Below the pieces are notes generated by a model that saw nothing but the letters and a program-made list of their open reading frames with translations, had not been told where the DNA came from and did no database searches. Below are positions 17,577 to 25,717 of a stretch of DNA of 64,000 nt, piece after piece; the stretch's first letter is position 1, and every line of letters begins with the position of its first letter. The stretch is from the NCBI GenBank assembly GCA_046328525.1, contig JAXLWK010000010.1:62001-126000 (forward strand), written 5' to 3'. The stretch comes from JBDHWG01 sp046328525. GTDB lineage: Bacteria > Chloroflexota > Anaerolineae > Epilineales > JAHCIE01. The position numbers and the translations under genes were made by a program.

Positions 17577-18383
17577 TCAGTCGCCGTAGAAGTTCAGGAC
17601 GAAGTAGCGTGCGCCCGACCAGGGCGGCTGCGCTACGCCGACTCCGATGCCGGTGTAACGTCGGCTCAGGAGATTGGCTCGGTGGACGGTGGAATGCATC
17701 CACCAGTTGATGCTGTAAGCGATTTGATCGGCGGTCTGCCCCTGGATGATGTTCTCGCCACACCATCCGGGACACGGCAGCCCTCGCTGTCGCATCCGCT
17801 GCGCCCACCCCAGTCCATCGGGTGTGTAGTGCGAGAAGTAATGCCGAGCGACCATGTCGTCGGCCAGCCACTGCGCTGCATCCTCTGCGCGCATGTCGAG
17901 AGTGTACGGCGGAAGGCCGTACTGCGCCCGCACCTGGTTGATCGAATCCAGCATGGTTGTCACCATCGGATCCAGCGGTGGGGCCGCGTCTGCTGCGGGA
18001 GTGGTCTTTTGGTCCGCAACGGGACTCACGGCGGCGGCGGCATCATTGCCATTCGACGGCCCACTCTGTGACGACGCATCGTCTCCCGCAACATCCAGGT
18101 CGTTGAGATCGCTCGAGCACTTCAGGTACTGGGCCAAAGCCCACGCCTGGCGACCTGACCAAGCGACCTGGACCCAGGTGCTGTCGGCGGATCTGGACGT
18201 GACCGTCAGCCACGTCCCACCATAGGCCGTCCCGATCTGTTCCTCATCCGGCGCCGAGCGAACTCGGAGCGCTGAGGCGGATATCTGGCACCGCACCGTC
18301 TTGCCATCTGCGTGGGCGACGACGGGGTGCGCCAGAGCTACGGCCAGCAGGCAGCCGACCACCAGGGTCAGGCTAAATCTCAT
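17577..18383 (-). CDS. secreted SH3-like and CAP (SCP/PR1) domain protein
   Basis: 268 residues from the ATG at 18383, preceded by GGGAGGTGACT on the minus strand. A signal peptide (RFSLTLVVGCLLAVALAHPVVAHA) leads to an SH3-like domain (ISASALRVRSAPDEEQIGTAYGG), a Ser/Ala/Asp linker, and a C-terminal CAP domain: INQVRAQYGLPPYTLDMRAEDAAQW, HYFSHYTPDG, GENIIQGQ, WMHSTVHRANLLSRRYTGIGVG. CAP domains in bacteria are extracellular and of mixed function. The gene has its own promoter and ends at a shared terminator, so it is monocistronic. Confidence 0.87.
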   Translation of the reverse strand: MRFSLTLVVGCLLAVALAHPVVAHADGKTVRCQISASALRVRSAPDEEQIGTAYGGTWLTVTSRSADSTWVQVAWSGRQAWALAQYLKCSSDLNDLDVAGDDASSQSGPSNGNDAAAAVSPVADQKTTPAADAAPPLDPMVTTMLDSINQVRAQYGLPPYTLDMRAEDAAQWLADDMVARHYFSHYTPDGLGWAQRMRQRGLPCPGWCGENIIQGQTADQIAYSINWWMHSTVHRANLLSRRYTGIGVGVAQPPWSGARYFVLNFYGD

Positions 18384-18501
18384 AGTCACCTCCCAGGATC
18401 GCCGATCCGTGCGTTCGTCCAAATACAGCCGGTGAACAGCGAATGCGGATCGAGCTTCGTTGGACCCTTTACCAGCGACGGCTGGGTGGCAGACGGCCCG
18501 C

Positions 18502-18531
18502 ATTATATCATCCTTTTGGAGGATGATGCAA
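18502..18531 (-). promoter_or_regulatory. promoter of the CAP gene with a palindrome in the spacer
   Basis: On the minus strand, -35 TTGCAT (complement of 18526-18531), 18 bp, -10 TATAAT (complement of 18502-18507). The spacer holds an 8-bp inverted repeat, ATCATCCT / AGGATGAT (18507-18527), which could be a repressor or activator operator. The start codon is about 120 bp away, leaving a long leader. Confidence 0.6.
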
Positions 18532-18643
18532 ATCAATCAAAAGGATTTAACGAAATTTTAAGGAAGCGCTTCCACGCCCCGGCCCGCCGCGGACGAATTT
18601 TAAGTAGCAAGAGAAATAAACACCAAACAACACCGAGCATCAC

Positions 18644-18672
18644 TTGACAGAAGCTGGCAAAGGCTCTATAAT
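18644..18672 (+). promoter_or_regulatory. consensus sigma-70 promoter of the phospholipase D gene
   Basis: TTGACA (18644-18649), exactly 17 bp, TATAAT (18667-18672): both hexamers are perfect. Transcription would start about 48 bp before the ATG at 18728. Confidence 0.85.
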
Positions 18673-18727
18673 GGCATTGTAAGTTCTTCGCGCGTCTGGG
18701 AATTGGAGGGGCAGAGAGACGGACCGC

Positions 18728-20146
18728 ATGCGTTGGCAGGTCTGGCTGGCCTGGCTGCTAGGGGCAATGCTCCTGGCGGGCTGCACGCCTACAACCGGCA
18801 ATGTCGGGACGGTTCCGACGGCGACACCGCCTGGGACCGGGGCAAGTTTGATGCCCGCCCCCACCGGAACGGCGGCCGCAGCCAGCCCCGCCCCGACGCA
18901 GACGCCGCCGCCCGCCGCGAGCGGGATGCCCGCGCCCCCCATCACGCTGTTTGTCCAGCCGGGCGCCGAGAACGCCGCGATTGTCTCGGCCATCAACCAG
19001 GCGCGGCAGTCCATCCGCCTGAAGATCTATCTAATGACCGACGACGCCATCATTCGCGCCCTCAAGGACGCGAAGGCGCGCGGGGTGGATGTGCGGGTGA
19101 TGGTCGAGCCGAAGCCGTGCTGCGACGAGACATCCAACAACACGGCGCTCTACAACGACCTGAAGGCGGGCGGCATTGATGTCCGCTACAGCAACCCGAC
19201 GTTCACTCTGACGCACGAGAAGACGCTGACGGTAGACGATGCCCTGGCGTTTGTGATGACCTCGAACCTGGTTCGGTCGGCCTTCACCCAGAATCGCGAG
19301 TACCAGGTGCTCACGCGCGTGCCGGCGGATGTGGCGGAGGTCGCGGCGGTCTTCGACGCCGACTGGAACAGGACAGCGCCCGATCTGAGCCGCGCGCGCC
19401 TGGTGTGGAGCCCGAACAACAGCCGCGCCGAGATTCTCAAGCTCATTGACGGCGCGCAGCGGCGGCTCGACCTGGAGCAGCTCGAGGTGCAGGATGACGA
19501 GGTGGTGCGCCACCTGGAGGATGCGGCGAAGCGGGGCGTGCAGGTGCGCGTCCTGGCGGCGGCCCCCATCGAGGGCCAGCCGGACCTGAGTGGGCCGTTC
19601 CTCCAGCGGCTTGAAGCGGCGGGCGCGCGGGTGCGCCGCCTGGACAAGCCCGTCGTCCACGCCAAGGTCATCCTGGCCGACGGGGAGAAGGCGCTCATCG
19701 GCAGCATCAACCTGACGCCGCAGTCCCTCGACTTCAACCGCGAGGCGGGCATCATTGTCGAGGAGCCGCGCGCGATCCAGAAGCTGGCGTCGGCGATGGT
19801 GGACGATTGGGAGGCGGGCCACTCAGGCGCGATTGCGCCGACGGCGGTTGCCGCGCCGAGCGTGATACCGTGGACAGAGGCGGCGAAGTGGTACAACGCC
19901 AACGCGACGGTGGAAGGGGTCATTACTCGCACCGCCAACACCGGCCGCGTGATCTATCTCGATTTCAGTCCACGCAACAGCGACATGAAGGTGGTCATCT
20001 TCCCGCAGGACGCGGCGAAGTTCCCGCAGCCACCGGAGAAGATGTACCAGGGCAAGAAGGTACAGGTGACGGGGAAGATTCAGGAGTACCAGGGCGCGCC
20101 GGAGATTATCGTGCGGTCGCCCGACCAGATCAAGATCGTGGAGTGA
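18728..20146 (+). CDS. phospholipase D-like lipoprotein with C-terminal OB-fold domain
   Basis: 472 residues. A lipoprotein signal ends LLAGC (Cys 19), so the protein is anchored at the membrane surface. A Thr/Pro/Ala spacer precedes two PLD repeats with HKD motifs HEKTLTVD and HAKVILAD, each followed by a SN/SIN-type segment. The last 80 residues (ATVEGVITRTANTGRVIYLDFSPR ... KVQVTGKIQEYQG) look like an OB-fold. Nucleic-acid hydrolysis is more likely than phospholipid cleavage because many exported PLD proteins with such tails are nucleases, but this is inference. It has a perfect promoter. Confidence 0.82.
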   Translation: MRWQVWLAWLLGAMLLAGCTPTTGNVGTVPTATPPGTGASLMPAPTGTAAAASPAPTQTPPPAASGMPAPPITLFVQPGAENAAIVSAINQARQSIRLKIYLMTDDAIIRALKDAKARGVDVRVMVEPKPCCDETSNNTALYNDLKAGGIDVRYSNPTFTLTHEKTLTVDDALAFVMTSNLVRSAFTQNREYQVLTRVPADVAEVAAVFDADWNRTAPDLSRARLVWSPNNSRAEILKLIDGAQRRLDLEQLEVQDDEVVRHLEDAAKRGVQVRVLAAAPIEGQPDLSGPFLQRLEAAGARVRRLDKPVVHAKVILADGEKALIGSINLTPQSLDFNREAGIIVEEPRAIQKLASAMVDDWEAGHSGAIAPTAVAAPSVIPWTEAAKWYNANATVEGVITRTANTGRVIYLDFSPRNSDMKVVIFPQDAAKFPQPPEKMYQGKKVQVTGKIQEYQGAPEIIVRSPDQIKIVE

Positions 20147-20335
20147 CGGGTTTCATTGCGCCACGAGCGCGTGACCATACCTTTTTATCCCGGCCGCCGT
20201 CCGGCCTAGCGAACCAGGTGGCTGCCACCCCCGCCCCGGCGGGATTTCATCAGTGTGTTGACCGTAGGAAGGATTTGGGAGAAGGGACTTATCCATAAGC
20301 CGCGCGCGCGCGCATTCGTTGAGGGAGGTTTCTGT

Positions 20336-20794
20336 ATGTTGAAGAAACTCGGTAGCCGCACGCTGATCGTCGCCCTGGTCGTTGCTTTCGTCCTCGCCCT
20401 CGGCCTGGCGTCCGTCAGCCTTGCTGCGCCTGCAGACAGCCCGAACAACTGGTGGTGCACGGGGTACATCGTCCATCCGGGCGACACCCTGTCCAGCATC
20501 TCGTGGATGTATGGCGTCCCGGTGCACGCTCTCGCAGCGTTCAACGGGATCAAGAACCCGAACTTCATCCGCATTGGCCAGTGCATCAACATCCCGCCGG
20601 CCGGCGGCCACTACTGGAAGCCGTACCCCGGCCAGAACTGGTGCAACTCCTGCGGTTGGGGTGGCAGCTGGGGCTACGACAAGGGTAGCTGGTGTGGCAC
20701 CGGCTGCGGCTCGTGCAACAGCGGCTGCAACTCGCAGCCCAAGCCCATGCCGAAGCCGATCCAGCCGCTTCCGCATCCGGTTCCGCATCGGTAG
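20336..20794 (+). CDS. secreted single-LysM protein, paralogue 1
   Basis: 152 residues from the ATG at 20336, after GAGGGAGG. A signal peptide (LKKLGSRTLIVALVVAFVLALGLASVSLAAPA) precedes one LysM domain (GYIVHPGDTLSSISWMYGVPVHALAAFNG ... RIGQCINIP). The C-terminus is rich in Gly, Trp and Cys (eight Cys) and ends in PKPMPKP-type repeats. It should bind peptidoglycan or chitin-like glycans outside the cell. A paralogue at 21347 shares the domain plan, leader and terminator type. No catalytic domain is present. Confidence 0.85.
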   Translation: MLKKLGSRTLIVALVVAFVLALGLASVSLAAPADSPNNWWCTGYIVHPGDTLSSISWMYGVPVHALAAFNGIKNPNFIRIGQCINIPPAGGHYWKPYPGQNWCNSCGWGGSWGYDKGSWCGTGCGSCNSGCNSQPKPMPKPIQPLPHPVPHR

Positions 20795-20878
20795 CAGCAT
20801 GACCGCGACGAGAGAGGGCCGCCTGGCCTGATCTCATTCCTTCACTTCCCCGATCCCTCTCCTTTCCGGCGGCACAAC

Positions 20879-20916
20879 GAGGGACTGAGGATGGCGCAAG
20901 CCGTCCTCCGTCCCTC
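20879..20916 (+). terminator. hairpin terminator of LysM gene 1
   Basis: GAGGGACTGAGGATGGC, a GCAA loop, then GCCGTCCTCCGTCCCTC: a 17-bp stem with two mismatches, followed by a weak pyrimidine run. The same design follows LysM gene 2 at 21829-21865. Confidence 0.75.
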
Positions 20917-20973
20917 GCAATCTTTCCCCCCTCCCCCGTTCCCATACCGACCGCGCCATCCCAACGCCAAGCC

Positions 20974-21091
20974 GTCATTGCGAGCGCAGCGAAGCAATCC
21001 CCGCCCTTGCATCAGACGGTCTATGCGGCCAAAGCGTGTCCGTCACTTACCGGGGGATTGCTTCGGCGGCAAGGCCCGCCTCGCAATGACG
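20974..21091. repeat. palindromic repeat element (GTCATTGCGAGCG type), MITE-like
   Basis: About 118 bp bounded by GTCATTGCGAGCG and CCTCGCAATGAC, with inner inverted arms GAAGCAATCCCC / GGGGATTGCTTC. There is no coding capacity. It resembles a repeat class I know from many bacterial genomes, often near gene ends. This is the only copy in the window. Confidence 0.8.
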
Positions 21092-21346
21092 GTGTCTCGT
21101 GTCACTTCATGAGGCTCGCCTCGCCCGCGTCAGCCATGCGTCAGCCAGCCGCCCCGGTCGTCGGGAATCGGCCACTTTGCCGCGCCGGGCGTACTTCAGA
21201 AGTCGGCCTCGCGTCCAACATAATCTAGCGACATGCCCTACAATACACAGTAGATGACACGGTTGGTGTCGGCGGAAGTGGAAGTGGCGTGAGAGACCCA
21301 TCGTAACCCGCGCGCACGCGCACATCACACATTTAGGGAGGTTTCC

Positions 21347-21766
21347 ATGTTCAAGAAGATCTGGGGGCGGCAGTTCGTGATCGCCCTCGCCATTGCCCTG
21401 GTTGTCGTTGCCGTCGCCGCGGGCGCTTCGTTCGCCGCGCCCAACGACAGCCCCAACACCTGGGGTGGCTGCAACGGCGTCGTCGTCGGCCCCGGCATGA
21501 CCCTGTCTGGCATCGCCGCTCGCTACGGCGTGTCGGTGTGGTCGTTGGCGTCCTACAACGGCATCAGCAACCCCAACTTCATCCGTATCGGTCAGTGCAT
21601 CTGCATCCCGCCCGCCGGCAGCGGCTACTGGAACAGCGGCTGGGGCTATTGGAACAACGGCTGGAACAACGGTCCGTCCTGGAACACCACCCCCGGCTGG
21701 TGGTGCCCGCCGACCAACTCCTGGGGCTACAACAATCGGTGGAACTCCGGCTACAAGCATTGGTAA
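21347..21766 (+). CDS. secreted single-LysM protein, paralogue 2
   Basis: 139 residues; the ATG follows TAGGGAGGTTTCC. Signal peptide FVIALAIALVVVAVAAGASFAAPN, then APNDSPNTWGGCNGVVVGPGMT-like LysM sequence (TLSGIAARYGVSVWSLASYNGISNPNFIRIGQC), almost superimposable on the first paralogue. The C-terminal 50 residues are Trp/Asn/Gly/Tyr-rich (YWNSGWGYWNNGWNNGP), an aromatic low-complexity tail typical of surface or wall-associated proteins. No enzyme domain is visible. Confidence 0.85.
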   Translation: MFKKIWGRQFVIALAIALVVVAVAAGASFAAPNDSPNTWGGCNGVVVGPGMTLSGIAARYGVSVWSLASYNGISNPNFIRIGQCICIPPAGSGYWNSGWGYWNNGWNNGPSWNTTPGWWCPPTNSWGYNNRWNSGYKHW

Positions 21767-22089
21767 GACCACGGCAGCGCGGAGTCACGCCCGCGCTGGC
21801 CTCGCCTACTCCTTCCCGTCGACTCAGCGAGGGGCGGAGGACGTCAAGAGCGTCCTTCGCCCCTCCGCTATTTGGCGGGAAAGGGCGCGCCGCCCTGGCC
21901 CGTCCTTTGCATAGACGAAGAGGAGGCGCGGCGCATCGAACACCCGATTTTGCATGACGAATCCGTGAAGATTTGTGTGAATTTGTCACATCGCCACGCT
22001 CTACCCGTTTCCATAATCCACAACGGGCGTTAGAAAGTGTGAATACGTTCGTAGTCATCTGGTGTGTGGGTAGAATAGGATACGTTGTC
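21767..22089. other. 323-bp intergenic region
   Basis: It holds the LysM 2 terminator at its left end, then moderately AT-rich sequence toward the SdrD-like gene. I see no convincing promoter hexamer pair and no gene. Confidence 0.5.
21829..21865 (+). terminator. hairpin terminator of LysM gene 2
   Basis: GAGGGGCGGAGGACG and CGTCCTTCGCCCCTC form a 15-bp stem with one mismatch around a short loop. The arm sequence resembles the terminator of LysM gene 1, so gene and terminator look duplicated together. Confidence 0.75.
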
Positions 22090-22560
22090 ATGCGTTCGCT
22101 CAAGATTGCACTCATCCTTCTGATCGTGGCCCTCGCCGTGGGAGCCCTCGCCCACCGCGCCGAGGCGACCGGCCCGGCGCAGGCCGACCTCGCGTTCCGG
22201 ACATATCTCCCGCTCGTCACCGTTAGCGCCGACGCGCTGCCGCCCCGCGACACCCTCACCGGCGTCGTCTGGCAGGACGCCGACGGCAACGGCAGCCAGG
22301 AGGCGGGCGAGAGCGGCCTCGCTGGTGTCCCCGTCGTGCTGACCGCCGCGCCGCTCTCCGGCGACCCGACGAGCAGCCAGTTCGCCATCCGCACCGACGC
22401 GCACGGGGCGTTCCAGTTCAAGCTCTACCCCGGCTACCGCTACGCGGTGCAGGTCATGGCCGACGCGGCACGCTATACGCCGACGACGCCCACCGAGTAC
22501 ACCTTCCAGACCCCGACGCCGGCCGCGCCCCAATTCGCCTTCGGCCTCAAGCCGCGTTAG
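22090..22560 (+). CDS. secreted SdrD B-like/carboxypeptidase regulatory-like domain protein
   Basis: 156 residues from the ATG at 22090; upstream in-frame codons lie in AT-rich leader sequence. A signal peptide (RSLKIALILLIVALAVGALAHRAEA) is followed by one immunoglobulin-like SdrD-B/CarbopepD-reg module: LTGVVWQDADGNGSQEAGESGLAGVPVVLTA, with the DxDGNG(S)xE pattern that binds calcium in Sdr proteins. The rest is a short beta-rich tail. Likely a small surface or exoprotein; function unknown. Confidence 0.75.
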   Translation: MRSLKIALILLIVALAVGALAHRAEATGPAQADLAFRTYLPLVTVSADALPPRDTLTGVVWQDADGNGSQEAGESGLAGVPVVLTAAPLSGDPTSSQFAIRTDAHGAFQFKLYPGYRYAVQVMADAARYTPTTPTEYTFQTPTPAAPQFAFGLKPR

Positions 22561-22974
22561 CCCTCCCGCCGGATATACGCCACGTCTGGCCGCGAGGGGC
22601 TGGAAGCCCCCCGCTACAACATGGAAGCCTGGGAGGCTACCGAGAGATCGAACGTTTCGCGCTAGGCTCTCCCAAGCCCCTTGGGCTTCCATCCTCTAGC
22701 CACGCCCTTCGAGGGCGTGGCGGCTCTCCGCTTGCGCCGGCCCGCGAGGGGCTGGAAGCCCCCGCTACAACATGGAAGCCTGGGAGGCTGGCGACTGTCC
22801 TCTGGCGTGGCTCTTCTTCCTTTGCGTTTCTGCGCCTTTGCCTTTCCCTACTCTTGGCAGCGGCGGCACGCCGCCACGCCGCCAACCTCCGCCCGTGTTC
22901 CCCTTTTTTCCGATTCTGTGGTAGACTGATACCTATTCTGACCGCCCCGACTCCCCAGGATTGCCTGGCTTCGC
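22561..22974. other. 414-bp repeat-filled intergenic region
   Basis: Almost the whole stretch is repeat: two family-F direct repeats, internal palindromes such as AGCCCCTTGGGCTT and CCACGCCCTTCGAGGGCGTGG, and a family-D half (22811-22857). The scpB ATG begins immediately afterwards. No gene is visible. Confidence 0.7.
22591..22789. repeat. family-F repeats (GAGGGGCTGGAAGCC type)
   Basis: A 47/48-bp unit beginning CGCGAGGGGCTGGAAGC and ending GGAAGCCTGGGAGGCT occurs at 22591-22638 and again at 22743-22789, differing by one C. Each contains small palindromes. A related block is at 40480-40592. Confidence 0.85.
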
Positions 22975-23544
22975 ATGCACGAGCGCCCGCCCGACAGCCC
23001 CACGCCTGCCCCAGACCGGCCGACGGCCGAGATCGCCCTGCCGATTCTCCTGGAGGGGCTGTTGTTCGTCGCGCCCGGCCCGGTCTCCGTCGAGGAGCTG
23101 GCAAAGGCCATCGAGGCGCCGGCGGCGACGATTGAGGCGGGGCTAACGGACCTGGCCGCCATGCTCGCCACGCGCGGGCTGCGCGTCCAGCGCGTTGGCG
23201 CGCGCGTGCGGCTGGTGACCGCGCCAGAGTTGGGAACGGTGGTGCAGCGTTTCCTTGGCCTGGCCCTCGAACCGCCGCTCTCCCCCTCCGTGCTGGAGAC
23301 CCTGGCGATTATCGCCTACCGCCAGCCCGTCACGCGGCCCCAGATCGAGATGGTGCGCGGGGTGAGCGCCGACCACGCCGTGCGCACCCTGCTGGCGCGC
23401 GGCTTGATAGAAGAGGTTGGGCGCACGGAAAGCGTCGGCCGCCCGATCCTCTACGCGCCGACTGCCCGCTTCCTCGAGCATTTCGGGCTGACCGACCTGG
23501 GCAGCCTGCCGCCATTGGAAGACGACGCCGCTCAGCCGGGCTGA
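22975..23544 (+). CDS. scpB: segregation and condensation protein B
   Basis: 189 residues with the two winged-helix modules of ScpB: ILLEGLLFVAPGPVSVEELAKAIEAP and the highly conserved PSVLETLAIIAYRQPVTRPQIEMVRGVSADHAVRTLLARGLIEEVGR, then GRPILYAPTARFLEHFGL. It works with ScpA and Smc in chromosome condensation; scpA is not in the window. It heads a same-strand run with rluB, cmk and two plsC genes, a common arrangement. Confidence 0.93.
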   Translation: MHERPPDSPTPAPDRPTAEIALPILLEGLLFVAPGPVSVEELAKAIEAPAATIEAGLTDLAAMLATRGLRVQRVGARVRLVTAPELGTVVQRFLGLALEPPLSPSVLETLAIIAYRQPVTRPQIEMVRGVSADHAVRTLLARGLIEEVGRTESVGRPILYAPTARFLEHFGLTDLGSLPPLEDDAAQPG

Positions 23545-23568
23545 GCGGAACAAGGAGCAAAGCCGACC

Positions 23569-24951
23569 ATGGCGGAAGAGAGACTACAGAAGGTTATCGC
23601 GGCGGCGGGCATTGCGTCGCGCCGCCACGCTGAGGAGATCATCCTCGCCGGGCGCGTGACGGTCAACGGCGACGTCGTGCGCGAGCTGGGCACGCGGGTG
23701 GATGCTGAACGCGACCGCATCGAGGTGGACGGCAAGCCCCTGTCGCCGGAGGGCTATCTCTACCTGGCCTTGAACAAGCCCGTCGGGGTCGTGACGACCG
23801 CCGACGACCCCCAGGGCCGCACCACGGTCCTCGACCTGCTGCCGCCTGACATGGGCCGCGTCTACCCCGTCGGCCGCCTCGACCTGGACACGCGCGGCCT
23901 CGTCCTGCTCACCAATGACGGCCAGGTGGCGCATAGGCTCATGCACCCGCGCTTCGAGCACGAAAAAGAGTACCACGTGCGCGCCGCCGGCCAGCCGAGC
24001 GAGACGGTGCTCGACATGCTGCGCCACGGCATCGAGCTAGAGGACGGCGTCACGTCGCCGACCGACATCGAGATCATTCGCCGTGGCCGCGACACAACGC
24101 TCCTGCGCATCATCCTCCACGAGGGCCGCAAGCGCCAGATTCGGCGCATGTTCGACGCTATCGAGCACCCAGTACGCGATCTCATCCGCGTCCGCATCGG
24201 CCCCATCGAGCTGGGCGACCTGCGCGAGGGCGAGTGGCGGCGGCTCACGCCGTGGGAGACGCAGGCGTTGCGGCGGCTGGCCGGCCCCACCGAGGCGCGG
24301 GGGGCGGCGAAACGGGAGAGCGGCGGCCGCGCGCCCCACGGCAAGGGCAAGTCCAGCCCACCACCGGCCGGCAAGAAGGGTGCGTCAACGGGCAAGAAAG
24401 AGCCGGGCGTGCGCGGCGCGGGCGCGGACAGGCCGCCCCGCCCCGGCGCCCGGCCGGCCAACAGCCGCGTGGGACGGAGCGACACAGGCAAGCCCACGTC
24501 CGGCCGGGGCCGGTCTCAGGCGCGCTCCGCGGCGAGTGACCGCCCACCCCGCGCAGGCTCCGGCCCGGGCGACGATCAGTCTCGCCCCGGCAAATCCCGC
24601 CCCGACACCGGCGGCGCTCCCGATGCGCGGCCGCGTCGTGGCACGTCGCGCCCGTCATCGGCGGGAGCGCCGCGCAGCGCCAAACCCGCCGCCGACCACG
24701 CCGGGGCCGGCCGGGGCGAGACGCGAGGGGGCGAACCTCGCTCCGGCGGCACGCGGCCCGGTACAGCCGGCTCCGGCAAGGCCCGCCCGCCGAGTGGCCG
24801 CCCGCCGACAAAAGCGTCGTCTCGCGGGACGGCATCCGGGCGGCCCCCGGCGGGCCGCAAGCCCACACGCAGCAGCCGCCCGACCGGCAGCCGCCCGACC
24901 GGCGGCCGCCCGCCAGCTAAAGGCTCGAAAGGATCGGATCGCAAAGGATGA
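23569..24951 (+). CDS. rluB: 23S rRNA pseudouridine synthase (RluB family) with long disordered tail
   Basis: 460 residues. Residues 1-60 form an S4 RNA-binding domain (RLQKVIAAAGIASRRHAEEIILAGRV). The catalytic domain has GRLDLDTRG with the essential Asp (about 105) and LHEGRKRQIRRMF. RluB-type enzymes usually end near residue 240; here about 215 more residues of Gly/Arg/Pro/Ser/Lys-rich low-complexity sequence follow (RPPTKASSRGTASGRPPAGRK). The target is inferred to be the U2605 region of 23S rRNA. The TGA overlaps the ATG of cmk. Confidence 0.9.
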   Translation: MAEERLQKVIAAAGIASRRHAEEIILAGRVTVNGDVVRELGTRVDAERDRIEVDGKPLSPEGYLYLALNKPVGVVTTADDPQGRTTVLDLLPPDMGRVYPVGRLDLDTRGLVLLTNDGQVAHRLMHPRFEHEKEYHVRAAGQPSETVLDMLRHGIELEDGVTSPTDIEIIRRGRDTTLLRIILHEGRKRQIRRMFDAIEHPVRDLIRVRIGPIELGDLREGEWRRLTPWETQALRRLAGPTEARGAAKRESGGRAPHGKGKSSPPPAGKKGASTGKKEPGVRGAGADRPPRPGARPANSRVGRSDTGKPTSGRGRSQARSAASDRPPRAGSGPGDDQSRPGKSRPDTGGAPDARPRRGTSRPSSAGAPRSAKPAADHAGAGRGETRGGEPRSGGTRPGTAGSGKARPPSGRPPTKASSRGTASGRPPAGRKPTRSSRPTGSRPTGGRPPAKGSKGSDRKG

Positions 24952-25679
24952 ACGGGGTGGCTGAGACGTATCCTTCCAAACATGGGCCGGCGGTCATCGC
25001 CATAGACGGGCCGGCCGGCGCGGGAAAGAGCGCCGTCGGCGCGGCCGTCGCCGCGCAACTAGCGTACCTTTACTTCGACACCGGTGTTCTCTATCGAGCG
25101 CTGACTTTGCAGGCGCTCCGCGCCGACGTAGACCCCGGCGACGCCGACGGTCTCGTCAATCTCGCCGTGGCCGCCCCCGCCACCGTTCACCCGCCGACCG
25201 TGGCCGATGGGCGGCAGTACACGGTGGAGATCGCGGGCGAGGACGTGACCTGGGCGCTCCGCCACCCGGCGGTGGACGCGAACGTCTCCCGCGTCTCCGC
25301 CCACGCGGGCGTACGCGATGTTCTCGTGGCGCAGCAGCGGCGCATCGCCGCCGACGGCCACGTCGTCATGGTGGGCCGCGACATCGGCACCGTCGTCCTG
25401 CCCGACGCGCCGCTCAAGGTGTACCTCGACGCGGCGGTGGAGGCGCGGGCCGCGCGCCGCCTCAAGGAGCAGGCCGCCCAGGGCCACGCGCCGAGCTACG
25501 CCGCGCTCCTGGAGGAGATTCGCCGCCGCGACGCCATAGACAGCGGCCGCGCCGTCGCGCCGCTACGCCCGGCCCCGGACGCGGTCGTTATTGACACGAC
25601 CCAGATGACGATCACGCAGGTCGTCGAGCGCGTGCTCGCGCTGGCCGAGGAGCGCGCGGCGGTCGGCGAGCGCCGCTGA
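24948..25679 (+). CDS. cmk: cytidylate kinase
   Basis: 243 residues. P-loop GPAGAGKS at 21-28 in VIAIDGPAGAGKSAVGAAVA, FDTGVLYRALTL for CMP binding, VVMVGRDIGTVVLPDAPLKVYLDA, and RRxxDSxR in RRRDAIDSGRAVAPLR. It phosphorylates (d)CMP to (d)CDP. The ATG lies inside the stop of rluB (ATGA), giving tight coupling. Confidence 0.95.
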   Translation: MNGVAETYPSKHGPAVIAIDGPAGAGKSAVGAAVAAQLAYLYFDTGVLYRALTLQALRADVDPGDADGLVNLAVAAPATVHPPTVADGRQYTVEIAGEDVTWALRHPAVDANVSRVSAHAGVRDVLVAQQRRIAADGHVVMVGRDIGTVVLPDAPLKVYLDAAVEARAARRLKEQAAQGHAPSYAALLEEIRRRDAIDSGRAVAPLRPAPDAVVIDTTQMTITQVVERVLALAEERAAVGERR

Positions 25680-25717
25680 CCTCATCTACAGACTCTCACA
25701 CAGGACTTGGCATCTCT

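Larger units (their letters stand above)
18384..18727. other. AT-rich intergenic region with divergent promoters
   Basis: 344 bp between the CAP gene and the phospholipase D gene, clearly more AT-rich than its surroundings around 18500-18680. I see the two promoters listed separately and no small gene with a ribosome site. Confidence 0.6.
20795..21346. other. 552-bp intergenic region between the LysM paralogues
   Basis: It contains the terminator of the first LysM gene (20879-20916), a palindromic repeat element of about 118 bp (20974-21091), and the leader of the second gene with an alternating CG/CA tract at 21309-21328. No further gene is evident. Confidence 0.7.
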
